From Iamia sp035765045 (GTDB taxonomy: Bacteria; Actinomycetota; Acidimicrobiia; Acidimicrobiales; Iamiaceae): a DNA stretch of 64,000 bases. Shown piece by piece: positions 41,857 to 51,916 of this stretch. Both the position numbers and the translations under genes were made by a program. The notes beneath the pieces are model-generated. The model was not told the DNA's origin, made no database searches, and saw only the letters and a list, made by a program, of their open reading frames with translations. Every line of letters starts with the position of its first letter. Position 1 is the stretch's first letter. The stretch covers positions 1-64,000 of the forward strand of contig DASTYI010000139.1 of the NCBI GenBank assembly GCA_035765045.1, given 5' to 3'.

Positions 41857-41862
41857 TAGGTT
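41857..41862 (+). promoter_or_regulatory. -10-like hexamer TAGGTT of the bio operon
   Basis: TAGGTT ends 6 bases before the bioA GTG at 41869, with no ribosome-binding site. It is the only promoter-like element seen for the three bio genes. Confidence 0.6.
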
Positions 41863-41868
41863 CCGGGC

Positions 41869-43153
<1,285 letters not shown>

Positions 43154-43161
<8 letters not shown>

Positions 43162-44272
43162 GGGGCCCTGGGGCACCCGGGTCGAGGAGCGGTTGGCGGA
43201 GGTCGCGGCGGCGGGGCGGTGGCGCACCACCCGGGCCTTCGACGCCCGGGGGCCGCGGGGGAGGCTGCCCGACGGCACCGCCGTCACCTCCTTCGCCTCC
43301 AACGACTACCTCGGGCTCTCGGCCCACCCCGCCGTGATCGCCGCCGCCCACGCCGCGCTCGACCGCTGGGGCACCGGGTCGACGGCGTCGCGCCTGGTCG
43401 TCGGGTCGCGGCCGCCGCACCACGCCCTGGAGGTCGACCTGGCGGCGTGGAAGCGGACCGAGGCCGCCCTCGTCTTCCCCACCGGCTACGCCGCCAACGT
43501 CGGGGTCCTCACCGCCCTGGCCGGGCCGGGCACCCGGATCATCAGCGACGCCCTCAACCACGCCTCGATCGTCGACGGCTGCCGGCTGGCCAGGGGCGAG
43601 CTGACCGTCGTCCCCCACGGCGACCACGAGGCCCTCGACGCCGCCCTGGCCGCCGACGACCGCCCCGCCGTGGTGGTGGCCGATTCGGTCTTCTCGATGG
43701 ACGGCGACGCCGCCGACCTCGACGCCCTGGCCGAGCTGTGCACCCGCCACGGCGCCGCCCTCGTGCTCGACGAGGCCCACGCCGTGTTCGGCCCCGACAT
43801 CGACCCCGCCGCCCACCCCGACCTGTTGCTGGTCCGGGTCGGCACGCTGTCCAAGGCGCTCGGCAGCCTGGGCGGGTTCGTCGCCTGCTCGGCCGCCGTG
43901 CGCGACCTCCTGGTCAACGTGGCCCGGCCCTTCATCTTCACCACCGCCCTCTCCCCCGCCGACGCCGCCGCCGGCCGGGCCGCCCTCGGCATCGTCCGCA
44001 GCCCCGAGGGCGACGCCCTGCGGGCCCGGCTGCGGGCCCACGTCGACCGGCTCGCCCCCGGGCACCCGTCGCCCATCGTCCCCGTGGTGCTCGGCGCCGA
44101 GCGGGCCGCCGTCGCCGCCGCCGAGGCCCTGCTGGCCCAGGGCCTCCTCGTGCCCGCCATCCGCCCGCCCACCGTCCCCGCCGGCACGTCCCGGCTGCGG
44201 GTCACCTTCTGCGCCACCCACGCCGAGGCCGACGTCGACCGGCTGGTCACCGCCCTGGCGGCGGTCCGATGA
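43154..44272 (+). CDS. bioF: 8-amino-7-oxononanoate synthase
   Basis: A 372-residue alpha-oxoamine synthase that condenses pimeloyl thioester and alanine. Marks: SFASNDYLGLSAHPAVI near residues 46-62, GTGSTASRLVVGS, SMDGDAADL, Asp206 in VLDEAHAVFG and PLP lysine Lys234 (GTLSKALGSLGG). GTG start at 43154 lies within the end of bioA; bioD begins on its stop codon (ATGA). Length and context match BioF rather than glycine C-acetyltransferase. Confidence 0.93.
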
Positions 44273-44904
44273 GCCGGCCCGCGACCCTCGTCGCCGTGCT
44301 CGGGACGGGCACCGAGGTGGGCAAGACCTGGGTGGCCGCCCGGTTGCTGGACACGCTGCGGGCCGGCGGGCTGTCGGTGGCGGCCCGCAAGCCGGCCCAG
44401 TCGGCCGAGCCCGACGACCCGGGCCCGTCGGACGCCGACGTGCTGGCCGCCGCCACCGGCGAGGACCCCCTGGCCGTCTGCCCCGCCCCCCGCCGCTACG
44501 CCCGGGCCATGGCGCCGCCGATGGCCGCCGCCGCCCTCGGCCTCGCCCCCTTCACCGTGGCCGACCTGGTCGCCGAGATCACCTGGCCCGCCGGGGTCGA
44601 CGTCGGCCTGGTCGAGACGGCCGGTGGCGGCGCCTCCCCGGCCGCCGACGACGGCGACAGCCTCGACCTCGTCGGCGCCGTCGCCCCCGACCACGTCGTC
44701 CTGGTGGCCGACGCCGGGCTGGGCACCCTCAACGGCATCCGCCTGACGCTGGCCGCCCTGCGCCCGCCGGTCCCGGTGACGGTCGTGCTCAACCGCTACG
44801 ACCCCGCCGACGACCTCCACCTCGCCAACCGCGACTGGCTCCGGACGCGGGAGGGCCTCGACGTCGTCACCGACGTCGAGGCCCTGTCCGAGCGCTTCCG
44901 CTGA
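44269..44904 (+). CDS. bioD: dethiobiotin synthetase
   Basis: A 211-residue ATP-dependent carboxylase that closes the ureido ring of dethiobiotin. P-loop GTGTEVGKTWVAARL (residues 12-26), substrate lysine region RKPAQS, VETAGGGASP and VVLNRYDP match BioD. Last gene of the bioA-bioF-bioD operon; biotin synthase bioB is not in the window. The stop is 2 bases before a repeated palindromic terminator. Confidence 0.92.
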   Translation: MSRPATLVAVLGTGTEVGKTWVAARLLDTLRAGGLSVAARKPAQSAEPDDPGPSDADVLAAATGEDPLAVCPAPRRYARAMAPPMAAAALGLAPFTVADLVAEITWPAGVDVGLVETAGGGASPAADDGDSLDLVGAVAPDHVVLVADAGLGTLNGIRLTLAALRPPVPVTVVLNRYDPADDLHLANRDWLRTREGLDVVTDVEALSERFR

Positions 44905-44906
44905 CC

Positions 44907-44935
44907 CGCCTCAAGGTGCCAGGCACCTTGAGGCG
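44907..44935. repeat. palindrome CGCCTCAAGGTGCC-A-GGCACCTTGAGGCG, copy 3
   Basis: Identical to the copy at 33221. It exactly separates the convergent stops of bioD and the substrate-binding protein gene, as expected of a bidirectional terminator. Confidence 0.85.
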
Positions 44936-44938
44936 GTC

Positions 44939-46315
44939 CTAGGCGGTGATCAGCTCCTCGGGGGTCAGGTCGGCGGTCTGGCCCTCGAAGTCGATCACGT
45001 CGCTGATCTCCTCGAAGTGGGCGGCGGCGGCGTCGTACTGGACCAGCACGAACGACTCGCCCATGTAGGCGTCGCCGTCACCGGTGGTGAAGGTGATGCC
45101 CTCGTGGGCCAGCGGCGTGGTGACGCCGTCGAGGTTCTTGATCGACTCCATCAGGCCCAGCCGGCTCGGGCTCTCGGCCGCCTCCAGCGCCTGGATGAAC
45201 AGGTCGGCCTGGGCGTAGCCGTAGGCGATGATGGCGTTGTCGAGATCGAGCTCACGGCCCTTGAACTCGGGCTGGTACTCCTCGACGGCGGCGAAGAAGT
45301 CGGTCATCGCCGGGTCCTCGGCGTACTCCGGGTTGAGCGGGTCCTTGAGGTTGGTGAGGCTCAGGACGTCGTCACCGGCGGCGCCGGCCAGGCCCATCAG
45401 CGTCTTCGAGATGCACGTGCCCGACACCCAGGTGGTGGCCTCCCAGCCCTCGGCGTCCTTGGCCGTCAGGGCGTTGGGGCAGGCGAGCAGCGTGCCGCCG
45501 TTGAAGAAGGCGTCGGCACCGCTGGCGGCCAGGGCGGTCACCTGCGAGGCGACCTGGTCCGAGCCCACGGCGTACTCCTCGATGGCGACCAGCTCGATGT
45601 CGGTGCCCTCGATGGCCTGCTTGAAGCCCTCCTCGTAGGTGGTGCCGAACTCGTCGCTCTGGCGCAGCATGGCCACCTTGGCGTCGGGCTGGTTCTCCTT
45701 GAGGTAGTCGGCGAAGGCCTGGGCCTCGAGGGTGTACGGCGACAGGGTCGAGCCGATCAGCCACGGGTACTCGGGGTTGCCCCAGGCGACCGAGCCGGTG
45801 GCGGCGAAGACGTCGGGCACGCACAGCTCGTCGAGGAAGTCCCGGATGCTGATGTTGTTGGCCGTGCCCACCACGCTGAAGACGGCGAAGGCCCCGTCGC
45901 CGTTGGCGCCGACGAGCTCCTCGATGTTGGCCGCCGACTTCTGCGGGTTGTACTCGTCGTCCTTGTCCTCGTACTCGATCTGGACGGTCGTGCCGGCGAA
46001 GTCGACCCCGCCGTCGGCGTTGGCCTCGTCGAAGCGGGTGGCCCAGCCGCGGGCGATCTCGGCGAAGGCGCCGGTCAGGCCCGACTGCGGGTACGACGAC
46101 ACCAGCTTGAGGGTGTCACCCTCGATCTCGGCGGTCGGGTCCGAGATGCAGTCCTCGACGCCGTAGGCGTCGGCCACCTCCTCGGAGCCCTCGCCACCCT
46201 CGCCGCCGCCGGTGGACTCACCACCGCCGTCGTCGTCGCGGCTGCTGCACGCGCCGGCGAGCAGGGCCAGCACGGCGAGCAGCGCCAGCAGGCCGCGGGT
46301 CCGGTTTCGCTTCAT
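44939..46315 (-). CDS. ABC transporter substrate-binding lipoprotein (branched-chain amino-acid type)
   Basis: A 458-residue periplasmic-binding-protein family 1 lipoprotein. The signal peptide ends in lipobox LLAGAC (Cys23), followed by a Gly/Glu linker. Type I binding-fold blocks: LKLVSSYPQSGLTGAFAEIARG, ANIEELVGANGDGAFAVFSVVG and EEGFKQAIEGTDIELV. A ribosome-binding site AGGAGA precedes the ATG by 8 bases. It is the last gene of the liv-like cluster, one base after the livM stop. Real substrate unknown: such systems take amino acids, amides or urea. Confidence 0.9.
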   Translation of the reverse strand: MKRNRTRGLLALLAVLALLAGACSSRDDDGGGESTGGGEGGEGSEEVADAYGVEDCISDPTAEIEGDTLKLVSSYPQSGLTGAFAEIARGWATRFDEANADGGVDFAGTTVQIEYEDKDDEYNPQKSAANIEELVGANGDGAFAVFSVVGTANNISIRDFLDELCVPDVFAATGSVAWGNPEYPWLIGSTLSPYTLEAQAFADYLKENQPDAKVAMLRQSDEFGTTYEEGFKQAIEGTDIELVAIEEYAVGSDQVASQVTALAASGADAFFNGGTLLACPNALTAKDAEGWEATTWVSGTCISKTLMGLAGAAGDDVLSLTNLKDPLNPEYAEDPAMTDFFAAVEEYQPEFKGRELDLDNAIIAYGYAQADLFIQALEAAESPSRLGLMESIKNLDGVTTPLAHEGITFTTGDGDAYMGESFVLVQYDAAAAHFEEISDVIDFEGQTADLTPEELITA

Positions 46316-46316
46316 C

Positions 46317-47390
46317 TCAGGGTTCTCCTTGGTGGTGAAGGTCGGATGTCGATGCGGAGACCTCGGCGGCCGCCACCGCCTCGGGTTCGAGGGCGGCGGC
46401 CGCCACCGGGGCGGTGGGATCGTCGCGCAGGGGCAGGAGCCGGTCGGCCAGCTTGCGGAGGCCGCCGACCACGCCGCCGGGCAGCACGTAGACCATGGCG
46501 ATCAGCGCACCGCCGAAGATGGCCGGCGACAGCATCTCCTTGCCCTCGATCAGCCCGTCGGTCTCGCGCCGCAGGAGGATGAGGATCAGGGCGCCGACGG
46601 CCGGGCCGGTGATCGTGGCCGTGCCGCCGATCACCACGGCCACGAGGAACTCGATCGAGTTGCGGAAGGTCACGATCGGGTCGGTGGCATCGGCGGCCCG
46701 GTCGACCATCACCGACAGCGAGCCGGCGACGCCGGCGTAGGCGGCCGACAGGGCGAAGGCCCCGACCTTGACCCGGGCCAGGTGGACCCCGACCGTCGAG
46801 GCGGCGACCTCCTGGTCGCGCACCGCCACCATGGCCCGGCCGATGCGGGACCGGCTCAGGTTCCAGGCCCCGAGGAAGAGCACGGCGGCGATCAGCAGCG
46901 ACTCGACGTAGTGCCACTGGTCGTTCTCGAGGAAGGTGAGCAGGGAGTCGAAGCCGCTGCGCTTGGGCCGGATGATGGCCACGCCGCCCTGGCCCTCGAC
47001 GAACTTCTGGCCCACGCGCGGGAACAGCACGGCCAGGCCCAGGGTCACCAGGGCCAGGTAGAGGCCCTTGACCCGCAGGGCGGGGATGCCCACGCCGACG
47101 CCCAGGGCGGCGGCCACCAGGGCGGCCATCGGGATGGTCAGCTCGAAGGACCACCCGTGATCGTTCATGAGGATGGCGGTGGTGAAGGCGCCGACGCCGA
47201 AGAAGGCGCCGTGGCCGATCGACACCTGGCCGTTGAACCCGGTGAGCAGGTTGAGGCCCATGGCCGCCACGGCGAAGTAGATCGCCCGCGACAGGGTCTG
47301 GTTCATCGCCGGCTGGAAGTAGTACGGCGCGTAGAGCAGGGCGGCGGCGACCAGGACGCCGACGACGATGCGGAGGTTGCGCCTAGACAC
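46317..47390 (-). CDS. livM: branched-chain amino-acid-type ABC transporter permease LivM
   Basis: A 357-residue LivM-type permease with about ten hydrophobic segments; hallmarks are LSRAIYFAVAAMGLNLLTGF, GQVSIGHGAFFGVGAF and LYLALVTLGLAVLF. A GGAGG ribosome-binding site at 47396-47400 lies 5 bases before the GTG at 47390, which is preferred to the TTG at 47420. The cytoplasmic tail is long and Ala/Glu-rich. Partner of the LivH-type permease encoded upstream. Confidence 0.88.
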   Translation of the reverse strand: MSRRNLRIVVGVLVAAALLYAPYYFQPAMNQTLSRAIYFAVAAMGLNLLTGFNGQVSIGHGAFFGVGAFTTAILMNDHGWSFELTIPMAALVAAALGVGVGIPALRVKGLYLALVTLGLAVLFPRVGQKFVEGQGGVAIIRPKRSGFDSLLTFLENDQWHYVESLLIAAVLFLGAWNLSRSRIGRAMVAVRDQEVAASTVGVHLARVKVGAFALSAAYAGVAGSLSVMVDRAADATDPIVTFRNSIEFLVAVVIGGTATITGPAVGALILILLRRETDGLIEGKEMLSPAIFGGALIAMVYVLPGGVVGGLRKLADRLLPLRDDPTAPVAAAALEPEAVAAAEVSASTSDLHHQGEP

Positions 47391-47441
47391 CACGTCCTCC
47401 AACCCCGCCCGCCACCCCAAAGGGATCGACTGCGTCGATGC

Positions 47442-48404
47442 TCATACTCTCTCTACCGTCCTCTTGCCGAAGAGGCCGGTCGGTCGGACCAGCAGCACCA
47501 GCAGGATCAGGCCGAAGGGCACGACCAGCTCGATGGTGGAGAGGGCCTTCACGTAGCCGACCGTCATCGACTCGGCGATGGCCACGATCATCCCCCCGAC
47601 CACGGCGCCGACCGGGCTGTCGAAGCCGCCGAGGGCGGCGGCGGCCGAGGCGTAGACGAGGACGACGGCCATCAGGCCCGGGTTGACCGAGGTGCGCTCG
47701 GCGGCGACGAAGCAGCCGGCCAGGGCGCCGAGCCCGGCGGCCATGGCCCAGCCGAGCATCAGCATCCGCGACGAGTTGATGCCGACCAGCCGGGCCGACT
47801 CGGGGTTGGAGGCGACGGCCCGCAGCTTGAGCCCCACCTTGGTCCGCTGGAACAGGACGTAGAGGAGGAGGCAGACGACGGCGAGCATCACCACCATGGC
47901 CACGATCGAGGCCTGGATGCGGAGGTCGCCGACCTGCCAGAACCGGTTCGACCCCGTCGGCGAGCCGGGCGAGGCCTTCGACGGCCACGGCTTGGGCATG
48001 GGCTCGGCGTCGTCGCTGAAGGCCAGCTGGGCCAGGGCGTTGAGCCCGAGGAAGAGCCCCAGCATCACGATCAGCACGTTGAGCGGTGACTTGTCGGGGC
48101 CGTGGACGGGCCGGATCAGGAAGCGCTCGATGGCCGCCCCCAGCACGGCGCTGATCAGGACGCTGACCACGATGGCCAGGCCGACCGGGAGCCCCCCGGG
48201 GAGCACCTGGAGCCCGAAGATCGTCATGCCCGTGGCCGTCAGCCCCCAGCCCATGTAGGTGGAGAACAGGGCCATCTCGCCCTGGGCCAGGTTGAGCAGC
48301 CCGGTGGTCCGGAAGATCAGCACGAGGGCCAGGGCCATGGCGCCGTACACGGCCCCGTTGCCGATGCCGTTGAGCAGGAAGCGGAGGAAGAGATCGACGT
48401 CCAT
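47442..48404 (-). CDS. livH: branched-chain amino-acid-type ABC transporter permease LivH
   Basis: A 320-residue permease. Marks: FLLNGIGNGAVYGAMALALV at the start, TTGLLNLAQGEMALFSTYM, KVGLKLRAVASNPESARLVG and the C-terminal VVPFGLILLVLLVRPTGLFG. About eight membrane helices. Its ATG overlaps the livF stop by one base (TGATG), so translation is coupled to the ATPase gene upstream. Confidence 0.88.
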   Translation of the reverse strand: MDVDLFLRFLLNGIGNGAVYGAMALALVLIFRTTGLLNLAQGEMALFSTYMGWGLTATGMTIFGLQVLPGGLPVGLAIVVSVLISAVLGAAIERFLIRPVHGPDKSPLNVLIVMLGLFLGLNALAQLAFSDDAEPMPKPWPSKASPGSPTGSNRFWQVGDLRIQASIVAMVVMLAVVCLLLYVLFQRTKVGLKLRAVASNPESARLVGINSSRMLMLGWAMAAGLGALAGCFVAAERTSVNPGLMAVVLVYASAAAALGGFDSPVGAVVGGMIVAIAESMTVGYVKALSTIELVVPFGLILLVLLVRPTGLFGKRTVERV

Positions 48405-49123
48405 CAGAACCCCAGGTACGCCTTGCGGATGGCGTCGTCGTCGCGGAGCTGCTCGGCGGGGCCCTCGGCCACGATCTGGCCCGTCTCCAGCACGTAGCCC
48501 CGGTGGCCGATGTCGAGCGCGAGGTTGGCGTTCTGCTCGACGACCAGGATGGTCAGCCCCTCCTCCCGGTTGAGCTGGCCCAGCCGCTCGAACAGGTCCC
48601 GGGTGATCAGCGGGGCCAGGCCCAGCGAGGGCTCGTCGAGCAGCAGCAGCTTGGGGCGGAGCATCATCGCCCGGGCGATGGCCAGCATCTGCTGCTCGCC
48701 GCCGCTCATCGAGCCGGCGGCCTGGTCGCGGCGCTCGCCGAGCCGGGGGAAGACCTCGTACCAGCGGGCGATGTCGGCCTTGACGTCGCCGTCGCTGCGG
48801 AGGATGGCGCCGAGGCGCATGTTCTCGTCGGTGGTGAGATCGCCGAAGGTGCCCCGGCCCTGGGGGACGGTGGCGATCCCGGCCCGGGCCACCTTCTCGG
48901 GGCTGCGGGCCAGGGTGGCGCCGGCGAAGGTGATCGACCCGGTGGTGGCGATCTCGCCGATGATCGCCCGCAGCGTCGTCGTCTTGCCCGCCCCGTTGGC
49001 GCCGAGGACGACCACGACCTCGCCCTCGTCGACCCGCAGGTCGATGCCCCGGAGCACGGTGACCGGGCCGTAGCCCCCGCTGACGTCGGACAGCTCCAAG
49101 AGGCTCACGTCCACCGACCCCAC
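48404..49123 (-). CDS. livF: ABC transporter ATP-binding protein LivF
   Basis: A 239-residue ATPase. Walker A GANGAGKTTTLRAI (about residues 42-55), Q-loop VPQGRGTF, signature SGGEQQMLAIARA, Walker B LLLLDEPSLGLAP, switch His replaced by Gln in VVEQNANLAL, as is usual in LivF. GTG at 49123 keeps the whole domain. Pairs with LivG to drive the transporter. Confidence 0.9.
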   Translation of the reverse strand: MGSVDVSLLELSDVSGGYGPVTVLRGIDLRVDEGEVVVVLGANGAGKTTTLRAIIGEIATTGSITFAGATLARSPEKVARAGIATVPQGRGTFGDLTTDENMRLGAILRSDGDVKADIARWYEVFPRLGERRDQAAGSMSGGEQQMLAIARAMMLRPKLLLLDEPSLGLAPLITRDLFERLGQLNREEGLTILVVEQNANLALDIGHRGYVLETGQIVAEGPAEQLRDDDAIRKAYLGF

Positions 49124-49196
49124 CCCCCACCCTGAAGGCGTCGGCGTCCGAGCGCGGCGGTGCCTTCGGGTGGGGCGCTCATACGCCGACTCATCT

Positions 49197-49958
49197 TCAC
49201 TCTGTCGTCCCCAGGTAGGCCTCGATGACCTTCGGGTCGTTGCGCACCTGCTCGGGCGGGCCCTCGGCGATGCGGCGACCGAAGTCGAGGACGACGATGT
49301 GGTCGGAGATGGCCATGACCATCGACATGTGGTGCTCGACCAGCAGGAGGGTGAGGTCGAACTCGTCGCGGACCGAGCGGAGGGTCTCGGCCAGCTCGTC
49401 GACCTCGCCGTGGGTGAGGCCGTTGGCCGGCTCGTCGAGCATCAGCAGCCGGGGCCGGGCGGCGAGGGCCCGGGCCAGCTCGATCCGCTTGAGCGTCCCG
49501 AACGGGAGCCCGGCGGCGGGCCGGCCGGCGAGGTGGGCCAGGCCCAGCCGGTCGAGGATCTCCATGGCCTCGGCCTGCATCCGGGCGTTCTCGGCCCGGC
49601 CCAGCCCGAGGAAGCCCCGGACGAAGCCGACCGAGCCCTGGGTGTGGGCGCCGACCCGCACGTTGTCGAGCACCGACAGCCCCGGGAACAGGGCCACGTT
49701 CTGGAAGGTGCGGGCGATCCCGGCCTGGGCGATGCCGTGGGGCGGCACCGACAGCAGGTCCTTGCCGTCGAAGGTCACGTTGCCGGTGGTGGCCGGGTAG
49801 AGCCGGCTGATCACGTTGAACAGCGTCGTCTTGCCGGCGCCGTTGGGGCCGATCAGGGCGCAGATGTCCCCGGGCCGGATCGAGAAGCTGAGGCCATCGA
49901 GGGCGACCACGCCGCCGAAGCGCACCCCGACCTCGTCCACGTCGAGCAGGGCCGTCAT
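49197..49958 (-). CDS. livG: ABC transporter ATP-binding protein LivG
   Basis: A 253-residue ATPase. Walker A GPNGAGKTTLFNVI, the LivG-specific IARTFQNVALFPGLSVLDNV, signature LPFGTLKRIELARAL, Walker B LLMLDEPANGL and switch His in LVEHHMSMVM. The ATG at 49958 begins at the conserved N-terminus (MTALLDVDEVGVRFGG); a GTG at 50003 gives 15 extra Pro-rich residues and is less likely. First gene of the liv-like cluster, 73 bases before livF and 120 bases after mreB. Confidence 0.9.
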   Translation of the reverse strand: MTALLDVDEVGVRFGGVVALDGLSFSIRPGDICALIGPNGAGKTTLFNVISRLYPATTGNVTFDGKDLLSVPPHGIAQAGIARTFQNVALFPGLSVLDNVRVGAHTQGSVGFVRGFLGLGRAENARMQAEAMEILDRLGLAHLAGRPAAGLPFGTLKRIELARALAARPRLLMLDEPANGLTHGEVDELAETLRSVRDEFDLTLLLVEHHMSMVMAISDHIVVLDFGRRIAEGPPEQVRNDPKVIEAYLGTTE

Positions 49959-50078
49959 GTGGCTCTCAGGTGCTCCTGGGGGTGCGGACGGGGGGTGTGG
50001 CACGGGTCACGTCGACCGGCCATCTCGGCCATCTAACCACGTCACGACGCCGAGCGCCGGGACCGGGGGCGGAGCGCC

Positions 50079-51083
50079 CTACATCCGCGACCCCATGAAC
50101 ATCACCTTGAGCTGGTCGTAGGCCTCGATGCACTTGCCGGCGCCCAGCACGACGCACTCCAGCGGGGCGTCGACCAGGTACACCGGGATCTCGGTCTCGT
50201 TGGCGATCCGCTGGGCCAGGCCGGCGAGCATCCCGCCGCCGCCGACGAGGTGCATGCCCCGGACGATCAGGTCGTGGGCCAGCTCGGGGGGCGCCTCGCC
50301 CAGGCAGGCGACCACCGAGTCGACGATGGCGGCCACCGGCTCCTCGATGGCGGTGCGGACCTCGACCGGCGAGAGGATCACCGTCTTGGGCAGACCGGTC
50401 ATCAGGTCGCGGCCCCGGACCTCGGCCTTGACGTTGTCCTTGACCGGGTAGGCCGAGCCGATCGAGACCTTGATCTCCTCGGCGGTGCGCTCGCCGATGG
50501 CGATCCCGTACTCGCGGCGGATGAAGCCCTGGATGGCGGCGTCGATGTCGAACGACCCGACCCGCACGGCCTGGAGGGCGACCACGCCGCCGAGCGAGAT
50601 CAGCGCCGTCTCCGACGTGCCGCCGCCGACGTCGACGACCATGTTGGCGACCGGCTCGTTGATCGTCAGCCCGGCGCCGAGGGCGGCGGCCATCGGCTGC
50701 TCGATCAGCTGGGCCTCGGCGGCGCCGGCCCGGCGGGCGGCCTCGGTGACGGCCCGGCGCTCGACCTCGGTGATGGCCGACGGCACGCAGATCACGACCC
50801 GGGGCCGGTTGAAGCGGCTGACGCCGGCCCGGTGGAGCAGGAGCCGGATCATCCGCTGGGTGACGTCGAAGTCGGTGATGGCGCCCTGGCGCAGCGGGCG
50901 GACGGCCACGATCGAGCCGGGCGTCCGGCCGATCATCTGCCACGCCTCGTGGCCCATGGCCAGCACGTCGCCGGTGTTCTGGTTGAGGGCGATCACCGAC
51001 GGCTCGTTGAGCACGATGCCCTGGCCGCGGGCGTAGACCAGCGTGTTGGCGGTGCCGAGGTCGATGGCGAGGTCGCGGGCCAC
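50079..51083 (-). CDS. mreB: rod-shape-determining protein MreB
   Basis: A 334-residue actin-like ATPase that organises cell-wall elongation. Phosphate-1 motif AIDLGTANTLVY (residues 6-17), phosphate-2 VVDVGGGTSETALI, the connecting PMAAALGAGL and adenosine motif LVGGGGMLAGL are intact. GTG start 3 bases after the stop of the small membrane protein gene. The usual mreC-mreD-pbp2 partners are not adjacent; the gene sits between a moaE-led operon and the liv cluster. Confidence 0.92.
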   Translation of the reverse strand: MARDLAIDLGTANTLVYARGQGIVLNEPSVIALNQNTGDVLAMGHEAWQMIGRTPGSIVAVRPLRQGAITDFDVTQRMIRLLLHRAGVSRFNRPRVVICVPSAITEVERRAVTEAARRAGAAEAQLIEQPMAAALGAGLTINEPVANMVVDVGGGTSETALISLGGVVALQAVRVGSFDIDAAIQGFIRREYGIAIGERTAEEIKVSIGSAYPVKDNVKAEVRGRDLMTGLPKTVILSPVEVRTAIEEPVAAIVDSVVACLGEAPPELAHDLIVRGMHLVGGGGMLAGLAQRIANETEIPVYLVDAPLECVVLGAGKCIEAYDQLKVMFMGSRM

Positions 51084-51086
51084 GGG

Positions 51087-51305
51087 TCAGGCCCCCGGTC
51101 CGGGGCGGGTGGGCCGGCTGGTGCCGTCGGACTCGAACCGGCGCGGCTTGCGGGCCTGGGCGTCGGGCGACAGCGCCCGCATCTCCTGCTGGAAGCCGTG
51201 GATGCCCGAGTGCATGTTCGTCGGCTGGCGCCCCCGCACCCACAGCAGGAACGACGCCAGCACGATGATCACCACCGGCACGAGCAGGAAGACGAACGGG
51301 CTCAC
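51087..51305 (-). CDS. small single-pass membrane protein
   Basis: A 72-residue protein with one membrane helix at about residues 3-20 (FVFLLVPVVIIVLASFLLWV) and a basic, soluble C-terminus (MHSGIHGFQQEMRALSP, then Arg/Pro-rich). The GTG at 51305 overlaps the moaE stop by 4 bases and the stop is 3 bases before mreB, so it is made with both. An envelope role with MreB is inference from position only. Confidence 0.7.
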   Translation of the reverse strand: MSPFVFLLVPVVIIVLASFLLWVRGRQPTNMHSGIHGFQQEMRALSPDAQARKPRRFESDGTSRPTRPGPGA

Positions 51306-51802
51306 GCGGGGGCGTCCTCGATGGGGGTGGCGTCGGTGCCCCACTCCTCGCCGTCGGCCCACGTCTCCTTCTTCCAGAGCGGGACGGTGGCCTTGAGGGT
51401 GTCGATGGTGTGGGCGGCGGCGGCGAAGGCGGCGCCCCGGTGGGCCGAGGCGACCACGACGACCACGGCGGCCTCGCCCAGCGCCAGCCGGCCGGTGCGG
51501 TGGACGGCGGCGACCCGGCGGACCTCGGGCCAGCGGCGACGCACGTCGGCCACGACGTCGGCCAGCCGGGCCACGGCCGCCTCCTCGTAGGCCTCGTAGG
51601 TCAGCGCCGTCACGCCCTCACGACCCGGGGCGTGGTCGCGGACGGTGCCGTGGAAGGTCACGACCGCCCCCACATCGGGGGTGGTGGCCCAGCGGGTCAG
51701 GGCGTCGCCGTCGAGCGGGGTGGCCGTGATGCCGACCCACGTGTCACCGGCGGGCGCGTCCACGGCCCGGTCGGGCGCGGAGGCAGCGATCCCATGGGGC
51801 AC
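51302..51802 (-). CDS. moaE: molybdopterin synthase catalytic subunit MoaE
   Basis: A 166-residue MoaE, which inserts sulfur into precursor Z together with MoaD. Marks: TFHGTVRDHAPGREGVTALTYEAYEEAA, AAVHRTGRLALGEAAVVVVV, SAHRGAAFAAAAHTID and the active-site lysines in PLWKKETWADGEEW (each quoted in part order). The GTG at 51802 lies 6 bases after TACGAT, deciding the start. No moaD or other moa gene is in the window. Confidence 0.9.
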   Translation of the reverse strand: MPHGIAASAPDRAVDAPAGDTWVGITATPLDGDALTRWATTPDVGAVVTFHGTVRDHAPGREGVTALTYEAYEEAAVARLADVVADVRRRWPEVRRVAAVHRTGRLALGEAAVVVVVASAHRGAAFAAAAHTIDTLKATVPLWKKETWADGEEWGTDATPIEDAPA

Positions 51803-51808
51803 CGACCC

Positions 51809-51814
51809 ATCGTA
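51809..51814 (-). promoter_or_regulatory. -10-like hexamer TACGAT of moaE
   Basis: TACGAT on the minus strand ends 6 bases before the moaE GTG at 51802 with no ribosome-binding site; divergent from the promoter at 51902. Confidence 0.55.
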
Positions 51815-51901
51815 TTGGCCTCCGGGCCCCTCGGTGCGAGGCAGGCCCCGGAACGGGTGGTCCGACGGCGGACCCGCGGCCCGTCCCGGCGGGGGCGTCG
51901 G

Positions 51902-51907
51902 TAACCT
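51902..51907 (+). promoter_or_regulatory. -10-like hexamer TAACCT of HtrA-like gene
   Basis: TAACCT ends 9 bases before the ATG at 51917. A CCTCC directly follows, which is not a ribosome-binding site on this strand. Confidence 0.5.
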
Positions 51908-51916
51908 CCTCCGACG

